Of a stretch of 64,000 nt of DNA, positions 49,389 through 60,500 are shown in pieces. The stretch covers positions 1-64,000 of the forward strand of contig JADKJP010000005.1 of the NCBI GenBank assembly GCA_016720935.1. The letters run 5' to 3'. Source of the stretch: Bacteroidota bacterium (GTDB lineage Bacteria; Bacteroidota; Bacteroidia; AKYH767-A; 2013-40CM-41-45). The notes beneath the pieces were generated by a model that had not been told where the DNA came from, made no database searches, and saw only the letters and a program-made list of their open reading frames with translations. The first letter of the stretch is position 1, and every line of letters starts with the position of its first letter. The position numbers and the translations under genes are program-made.

Positions 49389-49425
49389 CCACGAGCAAGC
49401 CGAAAAAATCGCGACTTGCTCGTGG
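49389..49425 (-). terminator. Rho-independent terminator of the Kelch/beta-helix gene
   Basis: Arms CCACGAGCAAG (49389-49399) and CTTGCTCGTGG (49415-49425) pair over 11 bases, eight bases after the minus-strand stop at 49433. On the minus strand a T-rich stretch (GTATTTTTG) follows. Confidence 0.8.
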
Positions 49426-49432
49426 AAATATT

Positions 49433-52400
49433 TCACGGATGCGCGGAGTTCAGCAACATCTGAAAATTATTTTCAATCAGACTGTAATCTGTTGACTCAA
49501 CCAGCCAATCACCGGATATATCTGAAGGAACATATCCTGATAACATAAACTGCGAGTTACTTTCAATGGCTGAATAGTCGATAGTATCCACTGTACCATC
49601 CTGATTCACATCACCACTGTACATTCCGTAGATGCCGGTATCCAGAAAGCGTTGGTTTGATCCGAAAGCCTGAGAAGCAGCAGTGCTAAAATCATAATAT
49701 GAACCATTGTTAACGAGAATTGCAACAGCACTCCAAACCGTGAGAGCATTACGGTGTTTTAGCACCAGGTAATAAGTACCTCCGGCTACGGCTGAAGGGA
49801 AATTGAATTCAACAGTGCCATTTGTTTGAAGAATGGCAGTATCTGTATACTGAATCGAATATGGAGATGTACTTGCCGCAAGTTGCAAAATAAGTGTATC
49901 GCAATTGACAGATGGTGAACCCGGAGATAAAGCGCTGATCATTGTTCCTCCTCCGGAGTAAAATCCTTCAATGAATGTTTTCAAATTCAGAACAATGATA
50001 CAAGTTCCATTAAACTCATCCGCCCCAATATCAGGATTCAAGGAATTCCTGGTTTGTCCGTCAATATCAAGAGTAGTTCCTGAAACCGGAATTCCGCCTC
50101 CCTCAAGGTCACAGTTCCCTGTCAGGTTCAGGTGAAGATCGGAAATGCTGTTGACAAAACTGACCAGACTGTTCTTAGAAAGGTTATCTCCATTGCTTGC
50201 CGACTTCCAGCCGGAAAATGTCAGAGCTGTTGCAAGAGGCCATGCTCCGAGTGTCGCGCTATTGGAAGTATACAAATCATTGTAGTCAGATGAAGCGGCC
50301 GCCCATGAAACGGATGTCCCGCCTTCATGAACAATTGCATAATGATTGCCGGTACCGCCGCTCCTTGTGTTGTGCAAAATATTATTACGCAATTTCAAAA
50401 GAGCGGTAGATGAGTTGTGCCAGAAAGCACCGGATCTGGAATCACCGGTAGCAGAACCGCTGATTGCAATGGAATTGAAAAAATAATTTTTATAATTTCC
50501 AATAAAACCATTGATCATAGAATCATAAATGCCATAGATCCGAACCGGGTTTGTATTGGCATCATTACTTAAAGCTATAAAATTATTCGAAACAACAACA
50601 GCATAGTATTGTGATGAATACATTCGCAAACCAATGATACAGGAAAGGCTGCTCGTGTTCGCGCCGGTATTTGTAAGTGAATAAATCCTATTGCCGGACA
50701 CAGTAAGCGTACCCGAACCACTGGGACGGTTGATACTGATTGCTGAAACCAGAGGATTTGAAATAGTCGAAGTGGTCGTCGCACTGAGCCCTTCAATAAT
50801 ATTGTTCGAAACCGACAATCCTGCGGAACCTTCCACATTGTAGTAAATCCCAGTCAATGCATGTGCAAGACTGGCGTCTGTTTCAACGCTTGATTTGGTA
50901 CTTGCACAAGTAATATTTTTCAGATAATTTCCTGAAACTTCATTTTGCGAACTTCCATTTGTAGTAAGGTAAAAACCAAACACTGCATTGGAAGCAGAAT
51001 TATTCATGAAATTTATATTCGCAATTGTATCATTGGCAAAAACTCCATTTCCATTGGAAAATCTGCTGATTCGCATTCCATAATGATTTCCTGTACTTGC
51101 GATAGAAATGTCATTGGGTGTTGAAAATTTTCCGATTCGATTTCCAGTGAACGATACATTGGCCCGATCAGAATATATTCCGGTGAATGCGCCAGCAAGG
51201 CTATTCCCCATCACGATGCTTTCGATTACATTTCCATTCACTGATGTGTTCATTCCGGCGGATTCCGAACAAGTAACATCGATGCAAGAAAATGCTCCCC
51301 TTGCAGCGTAATTCACTGACCGAATGGTGTTCCCCCCTATTGTACATGGAAAGGAACTAAGATACACATTCGAATAATTAATTGCCTGAAACTCTCCGGA
51401 GGTTCCGGTCGTATTTGAAGCAGAAATACCCCCAATTGTATTGCCTGAAACAGAAACTGGAAATAAATTTTGAGCACTTATATGTATCAAGGCCTGAATA
51501 AATGGTTCCGCAGCCGATAAGAAATCCAAACTATTGCTGATTGATGGATCACCGATCATATTGTTCGTGACATCCACAGCGCCTGCTGCAACATTAATTC
51601 CCTGAAAGGAACAAACACCTATACTATTTCGTTGATAATTTTTAATCACATTTCCATCAATAAATGATTTGGATGTCGCATTAGAAACACTAAAATAAAT
51701 TCCATTAAAAGAGAGATTCGGACTTGTTTCAATCATTGGGGATCCGCCTGCAAAGGGAGCTGTCCCTCCAATATAATTCGATGAGATAGTCGCTGAAAGC
51801 GGGTCATTGGTTTTCACGGAAATTGCTTCAGAAATTTTAAAGGCTGAAGAATTTGTAAAATAGAAATGATTATTGCTGATATTCCAATTGCCGGCGGAAC
51901 CGGTGTTATCCAGAATAATACCATCGCTGATATTGACAATTTTATTTCCAGATATCACAATATCGCTATTCGCTGCGGAACCGGTATAAATACTATAACA
52001 GTATATTGCAATATCCGGCTCAGGGACAGAAAGATCGGTTCGATCACTAATCGTACAATTCAGTATAGAGTTGAAATCATTACCTGTTGTTCCGATGGTA
52101 TAACTTAAAAAGATGCAACCCCCGGAGTTCGCGCCACCTTCAACAAGTAATGCATTGAAAGTATTGTGTGTTGCATCATTTCGCAGCAATATGTTTGCGC
52201 CTGCGACTCCACTGGAAACAAGATTTCTAACTCTGAACATTGCATTTGTACCCATGCTTCCTCCAGGTGACCCGTCAAATGTTATATAATCCGCTCCATC
52301 CAGAAGGAACATACCATTTATACTACCAAATAAACTTCCTGCCAATCCAACAACAGCCGGCACATCACTCCTTGGTCTGAAAACTGCTGTCGCAGAAGCA

Positions 52401-55400
52401 TTCCCCTGGTAAGTGAATGTGATTGGAAACGTTTCTCCTGCACCGGTATAATTATTTTGTATTTCAAAAATTACTGATTGGGTCGGAGACCATGTGTTCA
52501 GAAAATTTACCGCCGCTTTGATTGTAGGGAAAGGAGAAAACTGGTTCACATACGAAGGTCCGGATGGAGGAGTATATGAACTGCCGGGACCGATGCAATA
52601 AATAGGAATTCCGCATCCTTCATCAATGTATCCATCGCAATTATCATCCTGATTGTTGCAAACTTCCGTAACTCCGGGATGAATCGCCGCATTCGCGTCA
52701 TTACAATCACCAGTAATCGCTGTTAGTTCGGTTGGCCTGTAGCCATGATTCGGTCTCAGACATTGTACGACTGTAGCTCCTGTACCATAATCATCTTCGT
52801 CAGCATCAATATACCACACCTGGTTTGGATGAAGTAAAGTATCTGCATCGTTACAATCCAGTTGATTTGCAACATATCCTACAGGAGGTGAACAAGCCTG
52901 TGCTGTAACTAACACGTTGCCGTATCCATCTCCATCTGCATCTTCATAATAAGTAGTTGCATTGTTAATCAGAACTGTTACAATTCCGCCCATGCTCTTA
53001 CTACATCCTGTCGATGTCTCAGTAGCAATGACAGAATACGTTCCAACTATGGTTTTCAGACCAAATGAAATGGCGGATCCATTCCCATTGACCGGTGATC
53101 CGGATGGCGTGATTCCATTTAAATACAATTGATAACTGGTTCCTGTTTCTGAACCAGAAAGACCAACATTTACACCTGTTCCGGGAACTGAGCAGTAAGA
53201 ACCGCCGCCGGTTACAACGAATACTGCCGGTGTTGTGTCCTTTACCTGTATTGTGTTTGAAAGAGCAGTGCATCCATTGGATGCCATGATTGTGCAATTA
53301 TACAGACCTGCTGTATTGACATTGTTAGATGCAGTAGTTACACCATTCGACCATTGATATGCTATTCCGGTACTTGCATTCAGCGCAACAGAACTTCCGT
53401 TACATATATAATTCGGGAGGACTGCTGTAATAACTGCGCCCGGGTTATTTGATGTCAGCTGAATATCATCAATCCTGTATTGGGTGATGGGAATTGCAGC
53501 AGCCTGTCTAAATCGGATTCGCAGATTCGAAACCGAAGGTATTGTTCCACTAGCAGTACGAAGAAACCATGCAGCCGTCCCGGTTCCTGTTGGTAGTGTA
53601 TAGGAAAGTGGAGAATAGTTCACACCGTCTGAGCTAATCTCAAGGATGAGCTGGTCGGCAACACTCAATATTGTATTTTTATAAATTCCAAAACGAAGTT
53701 CGAATCCGGAGAGGCCAATCGTATTGATTCCTTCTATCTGGAAAAAACGTCCTGAAATTGAATTGAAAAAAATATTCGCATCACCTGATGCTCCCAAATA
53801 ACCTGAGGATGGAACAGTCACCCTGACATCCGCGGTTCCAGTCATGGTGTAGGAGTCATTATCAAAACCATTTGTGCTTTCATGAGTGGAAACAGGTGTA
53901 GTTGCACCCACAATTCCCATTTGTTCCGTAAAAATAATTTGTTCAAATCGCTGAATGGTGAGATTGCTGCCATTGTCATTGCTGGCTATAGCCGGAAGTG
54001 AAGAAACAATCCGAACACGATACTCGGATCCAACTGAAATTGACGTAGGTAATACAAATGAAATTGTGCCTGACGTAGTGGACGAAATGGAACCCAAAGT
54101 GAGAGGAGAAGAAAAACTTCCACTCTGATCACTCAATTGCGCAGTAAAAATATTCCCTGCATCGAAGGGATAGAGAACAGTAAAAGATACGTGCATACTG
54201 TCGCCTTTACAATAACTGCTTCCGGAAAGCGCGGTCAGATTGATTTGGTTTTCCGGTTGATATTCCCAGAAATCATTCAATAAACGGCTGCCATTCGAAC
54301 CTCCACCAAAGTATGCTTTCGATGAATTCGAAATTGCAGTACCTTCATACCTGTCACCCGGCAGATCATTTAATTTCGTCCACACATTTGTAAAAGGATT
54401 GTATTTATAAAGTTGATTGTAAAGACTCAAATTGTCACCTCCTGCCAGATATCCAATAGAACCCAGACTAAATCCACTCGCGAGGCGGACATTTCCTCCT
54501 CCTAAATTTGCTTTTTGAGTCCACGAATTAGTAGTAGGGTTGTATTCCCAGAAATCACTAGTTGCACTCCCTGACGACAAGCCTCCGCCAACATAACCTT
54601 TGTTGCCAATAGTAAAACTGATTGCCTCTGACCTTACACTTCCACCAAAATTTGCTTTTTGCAACCATGTATTTAAAGCCGGATCGTATTCCCAAAAATC
54701 AACACTTCCTGAAGTGAATGCAGTTGAATTAGCTCCGGTTCCGACATAGGCCTTATTCCCAATTACAAATGAGGCCATCTTGGATCGCAGTCCACCGCCA
54801 AAATTCGCTTTGGTTGTCCAGGTATTTGTGGTTGGATTGTATTCATAAAAATCACTCAATACTGAAGATGCCCCTGTTCCCATTCCCATATATCCCTTAC
54901 TTCCAATCGCGAAACCGGACGCTCCATACCTTGCAACACCGGGCAAATTCGCTTTTTGAGTCCATACTTCAAGTGCAGGGTCCCATTCCCATAAATCATT
55001 TAGAAATTTATCATTCGATTGCCCCGTTCCCATGTAAATTTTTTCATTAATACTAAAACCGGCAGCAAACATTCGATTGATAGCTCCAAATCTCGAAATT
55101 GAACTCCATGCATTCGTCACAGAATTATATTTCCAAAAATCTCCGACATCTCCTGTCGTATTCCCCAAACCAACAAATCCATCTGTACCTATACTGAAGG
55201 CTACAGGATTACTACTTGTTGCTCCTATAAAGCTGGCTTTCGCAATCCAGGCATTTGTAGATGGGTTGTATTCATAAAAATCAACAAACCTCGTTAATGA
55301 ACTCATACCACAACCAAAATATCCTTTGCTTCCAATGGAGAATGAAATTGCATCACCACGTGCAGCGCCTGGAAAAGAAGTGCGCACCAACCAGGTATTT

Positions 55401-56059
55401 GTCAGTGGTGTATATTCCCAAAAGTCAGCCAGTTCAGTCCCCAGATTATTCAAACCCAATCCAACATATCCTTTCAATCCGATACCCGTACCGGAAGCAT
55501 ATCTGCGCGAAGTAGAGGGAAAATTCAAACGCTGAAGCCAGGAGTTAGTGGAAGGAGTGTATTCCCATAAATCGACCAATAAACCTCCTGCATTTTCTCC
55601 TAGTGTAATGTAGCCCTTTGTGCCTATTGAAAGTCCTAAAGCATCTTTACGAGAGGCACCCGGAAAACTTGCTTTTGCCGTCCATGCATTGGTTGCAGGA
55701 TCATATTCCCAAAAGTCAGACATGTAACTTGACCCATTAAACCCGGTTCCATAATAACCTTTGCTGCCTACACCAAATGCAATGGCTCCTGTTCGCCTTG
55801 TTCCTGGAAAATCTGCTCGTTGCGACCATAGATTTGTAACAGGATCATACTCCCAGAAATCAGAATTCTGCATATCATCATCAGAGGTAAAAACATATCC
55901 TTTACTGCCGATACTCAATCCAATACCTAATGATGTTGCCTGTGGGCCTGCAGTGAGATAATAACCAATGTCCTTCTTCTGAACCCAGGTGTCGGGCTGA
56001 GAGAAAAGATAAAAAGGAGAAAATAAAACAAACGTTAAGAAAATTTTTACTTTTTTCAT
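49433..56059 (-). CDS. Giant surface protein: 12 Kelch blades, jelly-roll, MopE-type metal motif, beta-helix, dockerin-like tail
   Basis: 2,208 residues from the ATG at 56059 (MKKVKIFLTFVLFSPFYLFSQ, signal peptide); an in-frame ATG at 56119 is less likely. Residues about 24-600 hold 12 Kelch-type blades of about 48 residues ('SKGYxGxG ... DFWEYDPxTNxW'), enough for two six-bladed propellers. About 707-870 is the jelly-roll module with NGFDNDSYTMTG; an Ig-like unit follows. About 1034-1153 holds MopE-type metal-binding motifs: YYEDADGDGYGN, DCNDADTLLHP, DCNDANAAIHPG, NQDDNCDGYIDEGC. About 1170-2005 is a right-handed beta-helix with many 'ISGNxI' turns. The last 182 residues are the shared tail (FIEGFYSGGG, CDT, HRNALTVWS, GDVNQDGTVD, STDYSLIENN, ending HP). 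No T9SS type A domain. Probably a surface adhesin or polysaccharide-binding protein. Confidence 0.85.
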   Translation of the reverse strand: MKKVKIFLTFVLFSPFYLFSQPDTWVQKKDIGYYLTAGPQATSLGIGLSIGSKGYVFTSDDDMQNSDFWEYDPVTNLWSQRADFPGTRRTGAIAFGVGSKGYYGTGFNGSSYMSDFWEYDPATNAWTAKASFPGASRKDALGLSIGTKGYITLGENAGGLLVDLWEYTPSTNSWLQRLNFPSTSRRYASGTGIGLKGYVGLGLNNLGTELADFWEYTPLTNTWLVRTSFPGAARGDAISFSIGSKGYFGCGMSSLTRFVDFYEYNPSTNAWIAKASFIGATSSNPVAFSIGTDGFVGLGNTTGDVGDFWKYNSVTNAWSSISRFGAINRMFAAGFSINEKIYMGTGQSNDKFLNDLWEWDPALEVWTQKANLPGVARYGASGFAIGSKGYMGMGTGASSVLSDFYEYNPTTNTWTTKANFGGGLRSKMASFVIGNKAYVGTGANSTAFTSGSVDFWEYDPALNTWLQKANFGGSVRSEAISFTIGNKGYVGGGLSSGSATSDFWEYNPTTNSWTQKANLGGGNVRLASGFSLGSIGYLAGGDNLSLYNQLYKYNPFTNVWTKLNDLPGDRYEGTAISNSSKAYFGGGSNGSRLLNDFWEYQPENQINLTALSGSSYCKGDSMHVSFTVLYPFDAGNIFTAQLSDQSGSFSSPLTLGSISSTTSGTISFVLPTSISVGSEYRVRIVSSLPAIASNDNGSNLTIQRFEQIIFTEQMGIVGATTPVSTHESTNGFDNDSYTMTGTADVRVTVPSSGYLGASGDANIFFNSISGRFFQIEGINTIGLSGFELRFGIYKNTILSVADQLILEISSDGVNYSPLSYTLPTGTGTAAWFLRTASGTIPSVSNLRIRFRQAAAIPITQYRIDDIQLTSNNPGAVITAVLPNYICNGSSVALNASTGIAYQWSNGVTTASNNVNTAGLYNCTIMASNGCTALSNTIQVKDTTPAVFVVTGGGSYCSVPGTGVNVGLSGSETGTSYQLYLNGITPSGSPVNGNGSAISFGLKTIVGTYSVIATETSTGCSKSMGGIVTVLINNATTYYEDADGDGYGNVLVTAQACSPPVGYVANQLDCNDADTLLHPNQVWYIDADEDDYGTGATVVQCLRPNHGYRPTELTAITGDCNDANAAIHPGVTEVCNNQDDNCDGYIDEGCGIPIYCIGPGSSYTPPSGPSYVNQFSPFPTIKAAVNFLNTWSPTQSVIFEIQNNYTGAGETFPITFTYQGNASATAVFRPRSDVPAVVGLAGSLFGSINGMFLLDGADYITFDGSPGGSMGTNAMFRVRNLVSSGVAGANILLRNDATHNTFNALLVEGGANSGGCIFLSYTIGTTGNDFNSILNCTISDRTDLSVPEPDIAIYCYSIYTGSAANSDIVISGNKIVNISDGIILDNTGSAGNWNISNNHFYFTNSSAFKISEAISVKTNDPLSATISSNYIGGTAPFAGGSPMIETSPNLSFNGIYFSVSNATSKSFIDGNVIKNYQRNSIGVCSFQGINVAAGAVDVTNNMIGDPSISNSLDFLSAAEPFIQALIHISAQNLFPVSVSGNTIGGISASNTTGTSGEFQAINYSNVYLSSFPCTIGGNTIRSVNYAARGAFSCIDVTCSESAGMNTSVNGNVIESIVMGNSLAGAFTGIYSDRANVSFTGNRIGKFSTPNDISIASTGNHYGMRISRFSNGNGVFANDTIANINFMNNSASNAVFGFYLTTNGSSQNEVSGNYLKNITCASTKSSVETDASLAHALTGIYYNVEGSAGLSVSNNIIEGLSATTTSTISNPLVSAISINRPSGSGTLTVSGNRIYSLTNTGANTSSLSCIIGLRMYSSQYYAVVVSNNFIALSNDANTNPVRIYGIYDSMINGFIGNYKNYFFNSIAISGSATGDSRSGAFWHNSSTALLKLRNNILHNTRSGGTGNHYAIVHEGGTSVSWAAASSDYNDLYTSNSATLGAWPLATALTFSGWKSASNGDNLSKNSLVSFVNSISDLHLNLTGNCDLEGGGIPVSGTTLDIDGQTRNSLNPDIGADEFNGTCIIVLNLKTFIEGFYSGGGTMISALSPGSPSVNCDTLILQLAASTSPYSIQYTDTAILQTNGTVEFNFPSAVAGGTYYLVLKHRNALTVWSAVAILVNNGSYYDFSTAASQAFGSNQRFLDTGIYGMYSGDVNQDGTVDTIDYSAIESNSQFMLSGYVPSDISGDWLVESTDYSLIENNFQMLLNSAHP

Positions 56060-56800
56060 ACGAAGACTACGAATGGATTGGTGCATAATGAATGTGATAT
56101 CATGCTTCATTTGAAGCACGAATTATGATTAATACCAGACAAATTTGTCGGGTGATAATTGGTATGACCTGGATCCAAAATTTTTAGAATATTAGGTCAG
56201 CCGGAATTCTCAAAGAAATCGAATCAGAAGAAAGGCTTATCAAGACGATTCTTTGAATTGACAATATACAAATTTTACTTAATCGTGTTAGCAAACTTCC
56301 TAAAGTGAAAATAAAAATTTAAAAAATACTGCCCAATTATCTTGTTAACCTACAAATTAAAATTTACCCAACTTTTTTATGCCGTTTACCAAAAAACGAA
56401 ACGGGTCGATCCCGGATGTTATTGATAATAAAAATTGTCAAAATGATTTAATATGTAAATACATGCGCTGAACAGGTTTACAGATCCAAATTTAAAATTC
56501 GGGAGGCGATAATGATCTCCATCAGGATTTGAAATGACCGAAAGCAAATTTTACTAAGAACTAATCAATGGATGTATTTCAAGCAGTTTTATTTCAAAAC
56601 TCATATATTCTGAAACTAAATCAATTCGATGCAGGAAGTGATTCTTGTAATTTCTATACCGTTCAAATTCATCTAATTCTGTCGCATGTTAAACTGGTCG
56701 TTTTTCCCTATTGGTTCGGTCTTATCTTTCCTCAGATCAATTTCCGGGAATTATTCAAAAAAATCTTCGGAGTATTCCTCCAAAAATATTAAAACTGAAT
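56060..56800. other. Gene-free gap of about 740 bases
   Basis: Very AT-rich region upstream of two divergently read genes. No convincing open frame with a protein-like composition, no RNA gene and no strong hairpin. The promoters of both the Kelch/beta-helix gene and the CxxCH gene must lie here. Confidence 0.5.
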
Positions 56801-57064
56801 ATGAAAAATCTTTTTAGCTGTATCGTATTGTTTCTATTCTCTATGCAATTCATCATGGGACAGGACACCCTTATGAAAAAAAAGAAAAAAAACATTCAAT
56901 CTCCACATACTTTTACATCACCCATATCAAAACAACATTATGATTCACCTGATTTGGAAGTACAAACCTGCAAGGCTTGGCATGGACCTGACAGGAACGA
57001 ACTGAATTTTCTGAGGACGAGTAATGATAATTCAAGGTTGTGCATGATCTGTCATAAAAGGTAA
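56801..57064 (+). CDS. Small secreted protein with one CxxCH motif and one degenerate copy
   Basis: 87 residues from the ATG at 56801 (MKNLFSCIVLFLFSMQFIMG, signal peptide); an in-frame ATG at 56711 would add 30 unlikely residues. The mature part has a Lys-rich stretch, then SPHTFTSPISKQHY, TCKAWHGPD and, near the end, LCMICHK. Spacing resembles the doubled CxxCH proteins of multiheme cytochromes, but the first motif is CKAWH (Trp in place of Cys), so only CMICH could bind haem c covalently. Alternatively the two sites bind zinc. A member with a single base difference from CxxCH may be a recent mutation or a sequencing error. Neighbours give no redox context. Confidence 0.6.
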   Translation: MKNLFSCIVLFLFSMQFIMGQDTLMKKKKKNIQSPHTFTSPISKQHYDSPDLEVQTCKAWHGPDRNELNFLRTSNDNSRLCMICHKR

Positions 57065-57569
57065 ATTTAATTTTTAAAACAGTTTCCGGAATTTAAATTT
57101 CAGTATTCAAGCTTTTAAAATTTTGACTCCATTTATCAAGCAGAGCATTATTCCTAATGCCTGTACTCCATCTTGACTGATTTAAATTCTGGTTGAAGAA
57201 TTACAATTACCAAGTTTTCCGGGCTGTTCGCCATAATTCAATCTCGCAAATGTCCAAATTTTTAATTTTTCAATATATTGCAAAAAAATAAATCTATCAT
57301 CTTTAACACTTTCCAATTCTATTATCCTTTAAGAAAACCACGCAAAATCATCATCCTTCCTGTCAAAGGATCCGAAACTTAATTGTCTGATTTATTAATG
57401 ACAATTAATATTCATTCAATTTCACTGAGTGAATTTCCAACTAAAATTACAGGTGCCAATTCCCTTGTAAGTACTCAGTTCCGGGTGTTCCACCTTGCCC
57501 CTTATACCTTAAACTAAAATTTCAAATAAAATCTCCATCATCCTACGATGGAATATTAAAAACAGAATA
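57065..57569. other. Gene-free gap of about 505 bases
   Basis: AT-rich region between the CxxCH gene and the next giant gene, both on the plus strand. I find no open frame, RNA gene or clear hairpin. It should hold the promoter of the giant gene. Confidence 0.45.
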
Positions 57570-60500
57570 ATGAAAAAAAAATTACTCCTGTTAGCTACTA
57601 TAACTTTTCTAAGTAAAATCCTCCTTGCTCAATCTGTTTCATTGAATGGAACAAGTCAATATGTAAACCTTGGGAATGATCCATCAAATCACCTCAGTAA
57701 TTTTACGCTGGAAGCCTGGATAAAAATTGAAGGAACAGGGATAACAACCAGCACTGGATCAGGAGGTGTTACCATTGTGCCTATACTTGCAAAAGGAAGA
57801 GCAGAAGCTGAGCTTCCTGCTGTAGATGTAAATTATTTTTTTAGGTTATGATCCTGCCACAAATAAACTTACAGCAGATTTTGAAGACAATGCAACTTCT
57901 GCGAATCATCCCGTTACAGGCAATGCCACACTCGGAACTTGCTGGACACACGTTGCTGCCACCTATGATGTAACTCTGCATACATGGAAATTGTACGTAA
58001 ATGGCATTTTGGATAAAACACTTGATTTAGGAGCAAATTTTACTCCTCAATCTCTCAGTGACGTGTCTGCATCTGTTGGTACCGCCCTTACTTCTACTGG
58101 TGTCGCATCCGGATTTTTCTTAGGGCGAATTGATGAAGTACGGATTTGGAATGTTGTCAGAAGCGACGCCGAGATTCTTGCTAATTATAATATAGAACTT
58201 ACTTCAGCATCAGGATTGATTTCACGTTGGGGTTTTAACGAAGGCACCGGATCTCTTTCATCAAATTCTGTTGGAGGAGGATCTTCCGCAAACTTAATAA
58301 GCAGTCCATCATGGGGCGCGGGATATAATCAGAATATGTTGAATGGTTCGTGCCTGGATTTCAACGGAACATCAAGCTATGTAACCTTTGGTGCATCGCC
58401 AACACTGAATGCTTCCGCTTTCACACTGGAAGCCTGGATCAATATTGAAGGTGCAGGTGTTACAACTACAACAAGCGGTGCCGGTGGTGGTGGACTCGAA
58501 GGAGTGAATGCGGTTGTCCCGATTGTTTCGAAAGGAAGAGGTGAAGGAGAAACTCCTTCGAATATTAATATGAATTATTTCCTTGGACTTGTAGGCAATA
58601 AACTTGCGGCAGATTTCGAAGAGGGAACTGGTCCAAATCATGCTGTTATTGGCAATGCTTCAATTCCTTCTAATACATGGACCCATGTGGCAGCCACCTA
58701 TGAACCGGTTGCCTCAATATGGAAATTGTATATAAATGGTATTCTGGATAAAACACTCGACATTGGCACCAATATTTTCCCTGCCAATACCAGTATCCAG
58801 CACGCTGGTGTTGGTTCCGCGCTTACGTCTGCCGGTGTTGCGGCGGGATTTTTCAACGGTAAGATTGATGAGGTTCGCATCTGGAATGTTGAACGCAGCG
58901 GTTCACAAATTTCTTCCAATTATACAGTTGAACTCACAAACGGAACAGGTTTATTAGGACGTTGGGGATTTGACGATGCTGCTGCAGCGGGATTTTGCAA
59001 TGGAGCTACTGCTACAAACAGTATTTCAGGAGGAGTGAATGGAACCATAATCGGCAGCCCAACCTGGGTACTTGGATCTTCAACAAGTTTTGCTCCCAAC
59101 CAGCCTTCTGGTCCTTCACCTGCCGCTAATTCAAATTCAGGAACTACCAGTCCTACACTTTGTACAACAGTAAGCGATCCGAACGGCGGAAATCTGGAAG
59201 TCAGATTCTACGGAAGAAGTTTAACATCTACCGCCGATAAATTCACAATCATAGGCCTACCAGACACTCAATTTTATACTGAAGAACCGCAAGGACTAAA
59301 TAGCGGAGGTGGTGGTCATAATGGAATTTTCAAAGCACAAACACAATGGATCGCTGATCACCGGCTGGACAGCAACATAGCATTTGTTGTTCAACTCGGA
59401 GATTGTGCTCAAAATGGTGACGCGAATTTAATCGAATGGATGCGGGCAGATACATCCATGAAGAATATCGAATTCCCCAACGTTCCGATTGTTGATGGAA
59501 TTCCTTATGGTATTTGTGTTGGAAATCATGATCAGGGACCAATTGGAAATCCTGACGGAACCACTAATTACTACAATCAATATTTTGGTGTATCTCGATT
59601 TTCAGGAAGAGGGTATTATGGAGGTCATTACAATTCAAATAATGACAACCATTTCGAACTTTTTAATGCAGGTGGAATCGATTTTATTCACATCAGCATC
59701 GAATATTATGCAAATACTACTACCGCATCTCTGCAACCGGTACTCGATTGGGCAGACGCTCTTTTAAAAACGTATAGCAATAGAAAAGCAATCCTGTCAA
59801 GTCATAATATTTTGGGATCAGGTAACCCTGCAAGCTTCCAGGGTCCCGGCCAAAAGATTTATGATGATCTGAAAGACAACCCTAACCTGATCCTGATGCT
59901 TGCAGGACATGTCCCCGGTGAAGGTCGCCGAACAGATGTATTCAATGGAAATACTGTACATACTCTGATGTCCGATTATCAAAGCGGTTACACCAATGGA
60001 GGAAATGGATATTTGCGCATCATGCAATTTCTGCCCGATCAGAATCAACTTCGGGTGAAATCCTATTCTCCTTACAGTAATACATCATTCACCGGTTCAT
60101 CAAGTGATTTCTCCCTCCCTGTTAACCTCACACAAGCATTCACATTGTTAGGTACAAATACAAACGTCAGTTCCGGATCTGTGAGTTGCATGCAGTGGCC
60201 ATTGTTACAGTCTGGTCAATCGTATGAATGGTATGTTGAAATCAGCGATGGGCTTAACACAACCGTTGGTCCAATCTGGTCCTTCACGGCTACAGGAGGA
60301 TCTGCTCCTGTTATCACAACAGAACCCATTGGTCAATCCGTATGCCCTGAAACTATTATTTCCTTTGTTTCTGCAGCAGGGGGAGATCCTGCATTAGCAG
60401 TTCAATGGCAAATCAGCACTGACAATGGCGCAAGCTGGTTGGATAGTGCAGGAGCGGTAAATCCGAATCTCTCATTTACTGCTCATGGCTCGGATGACGG

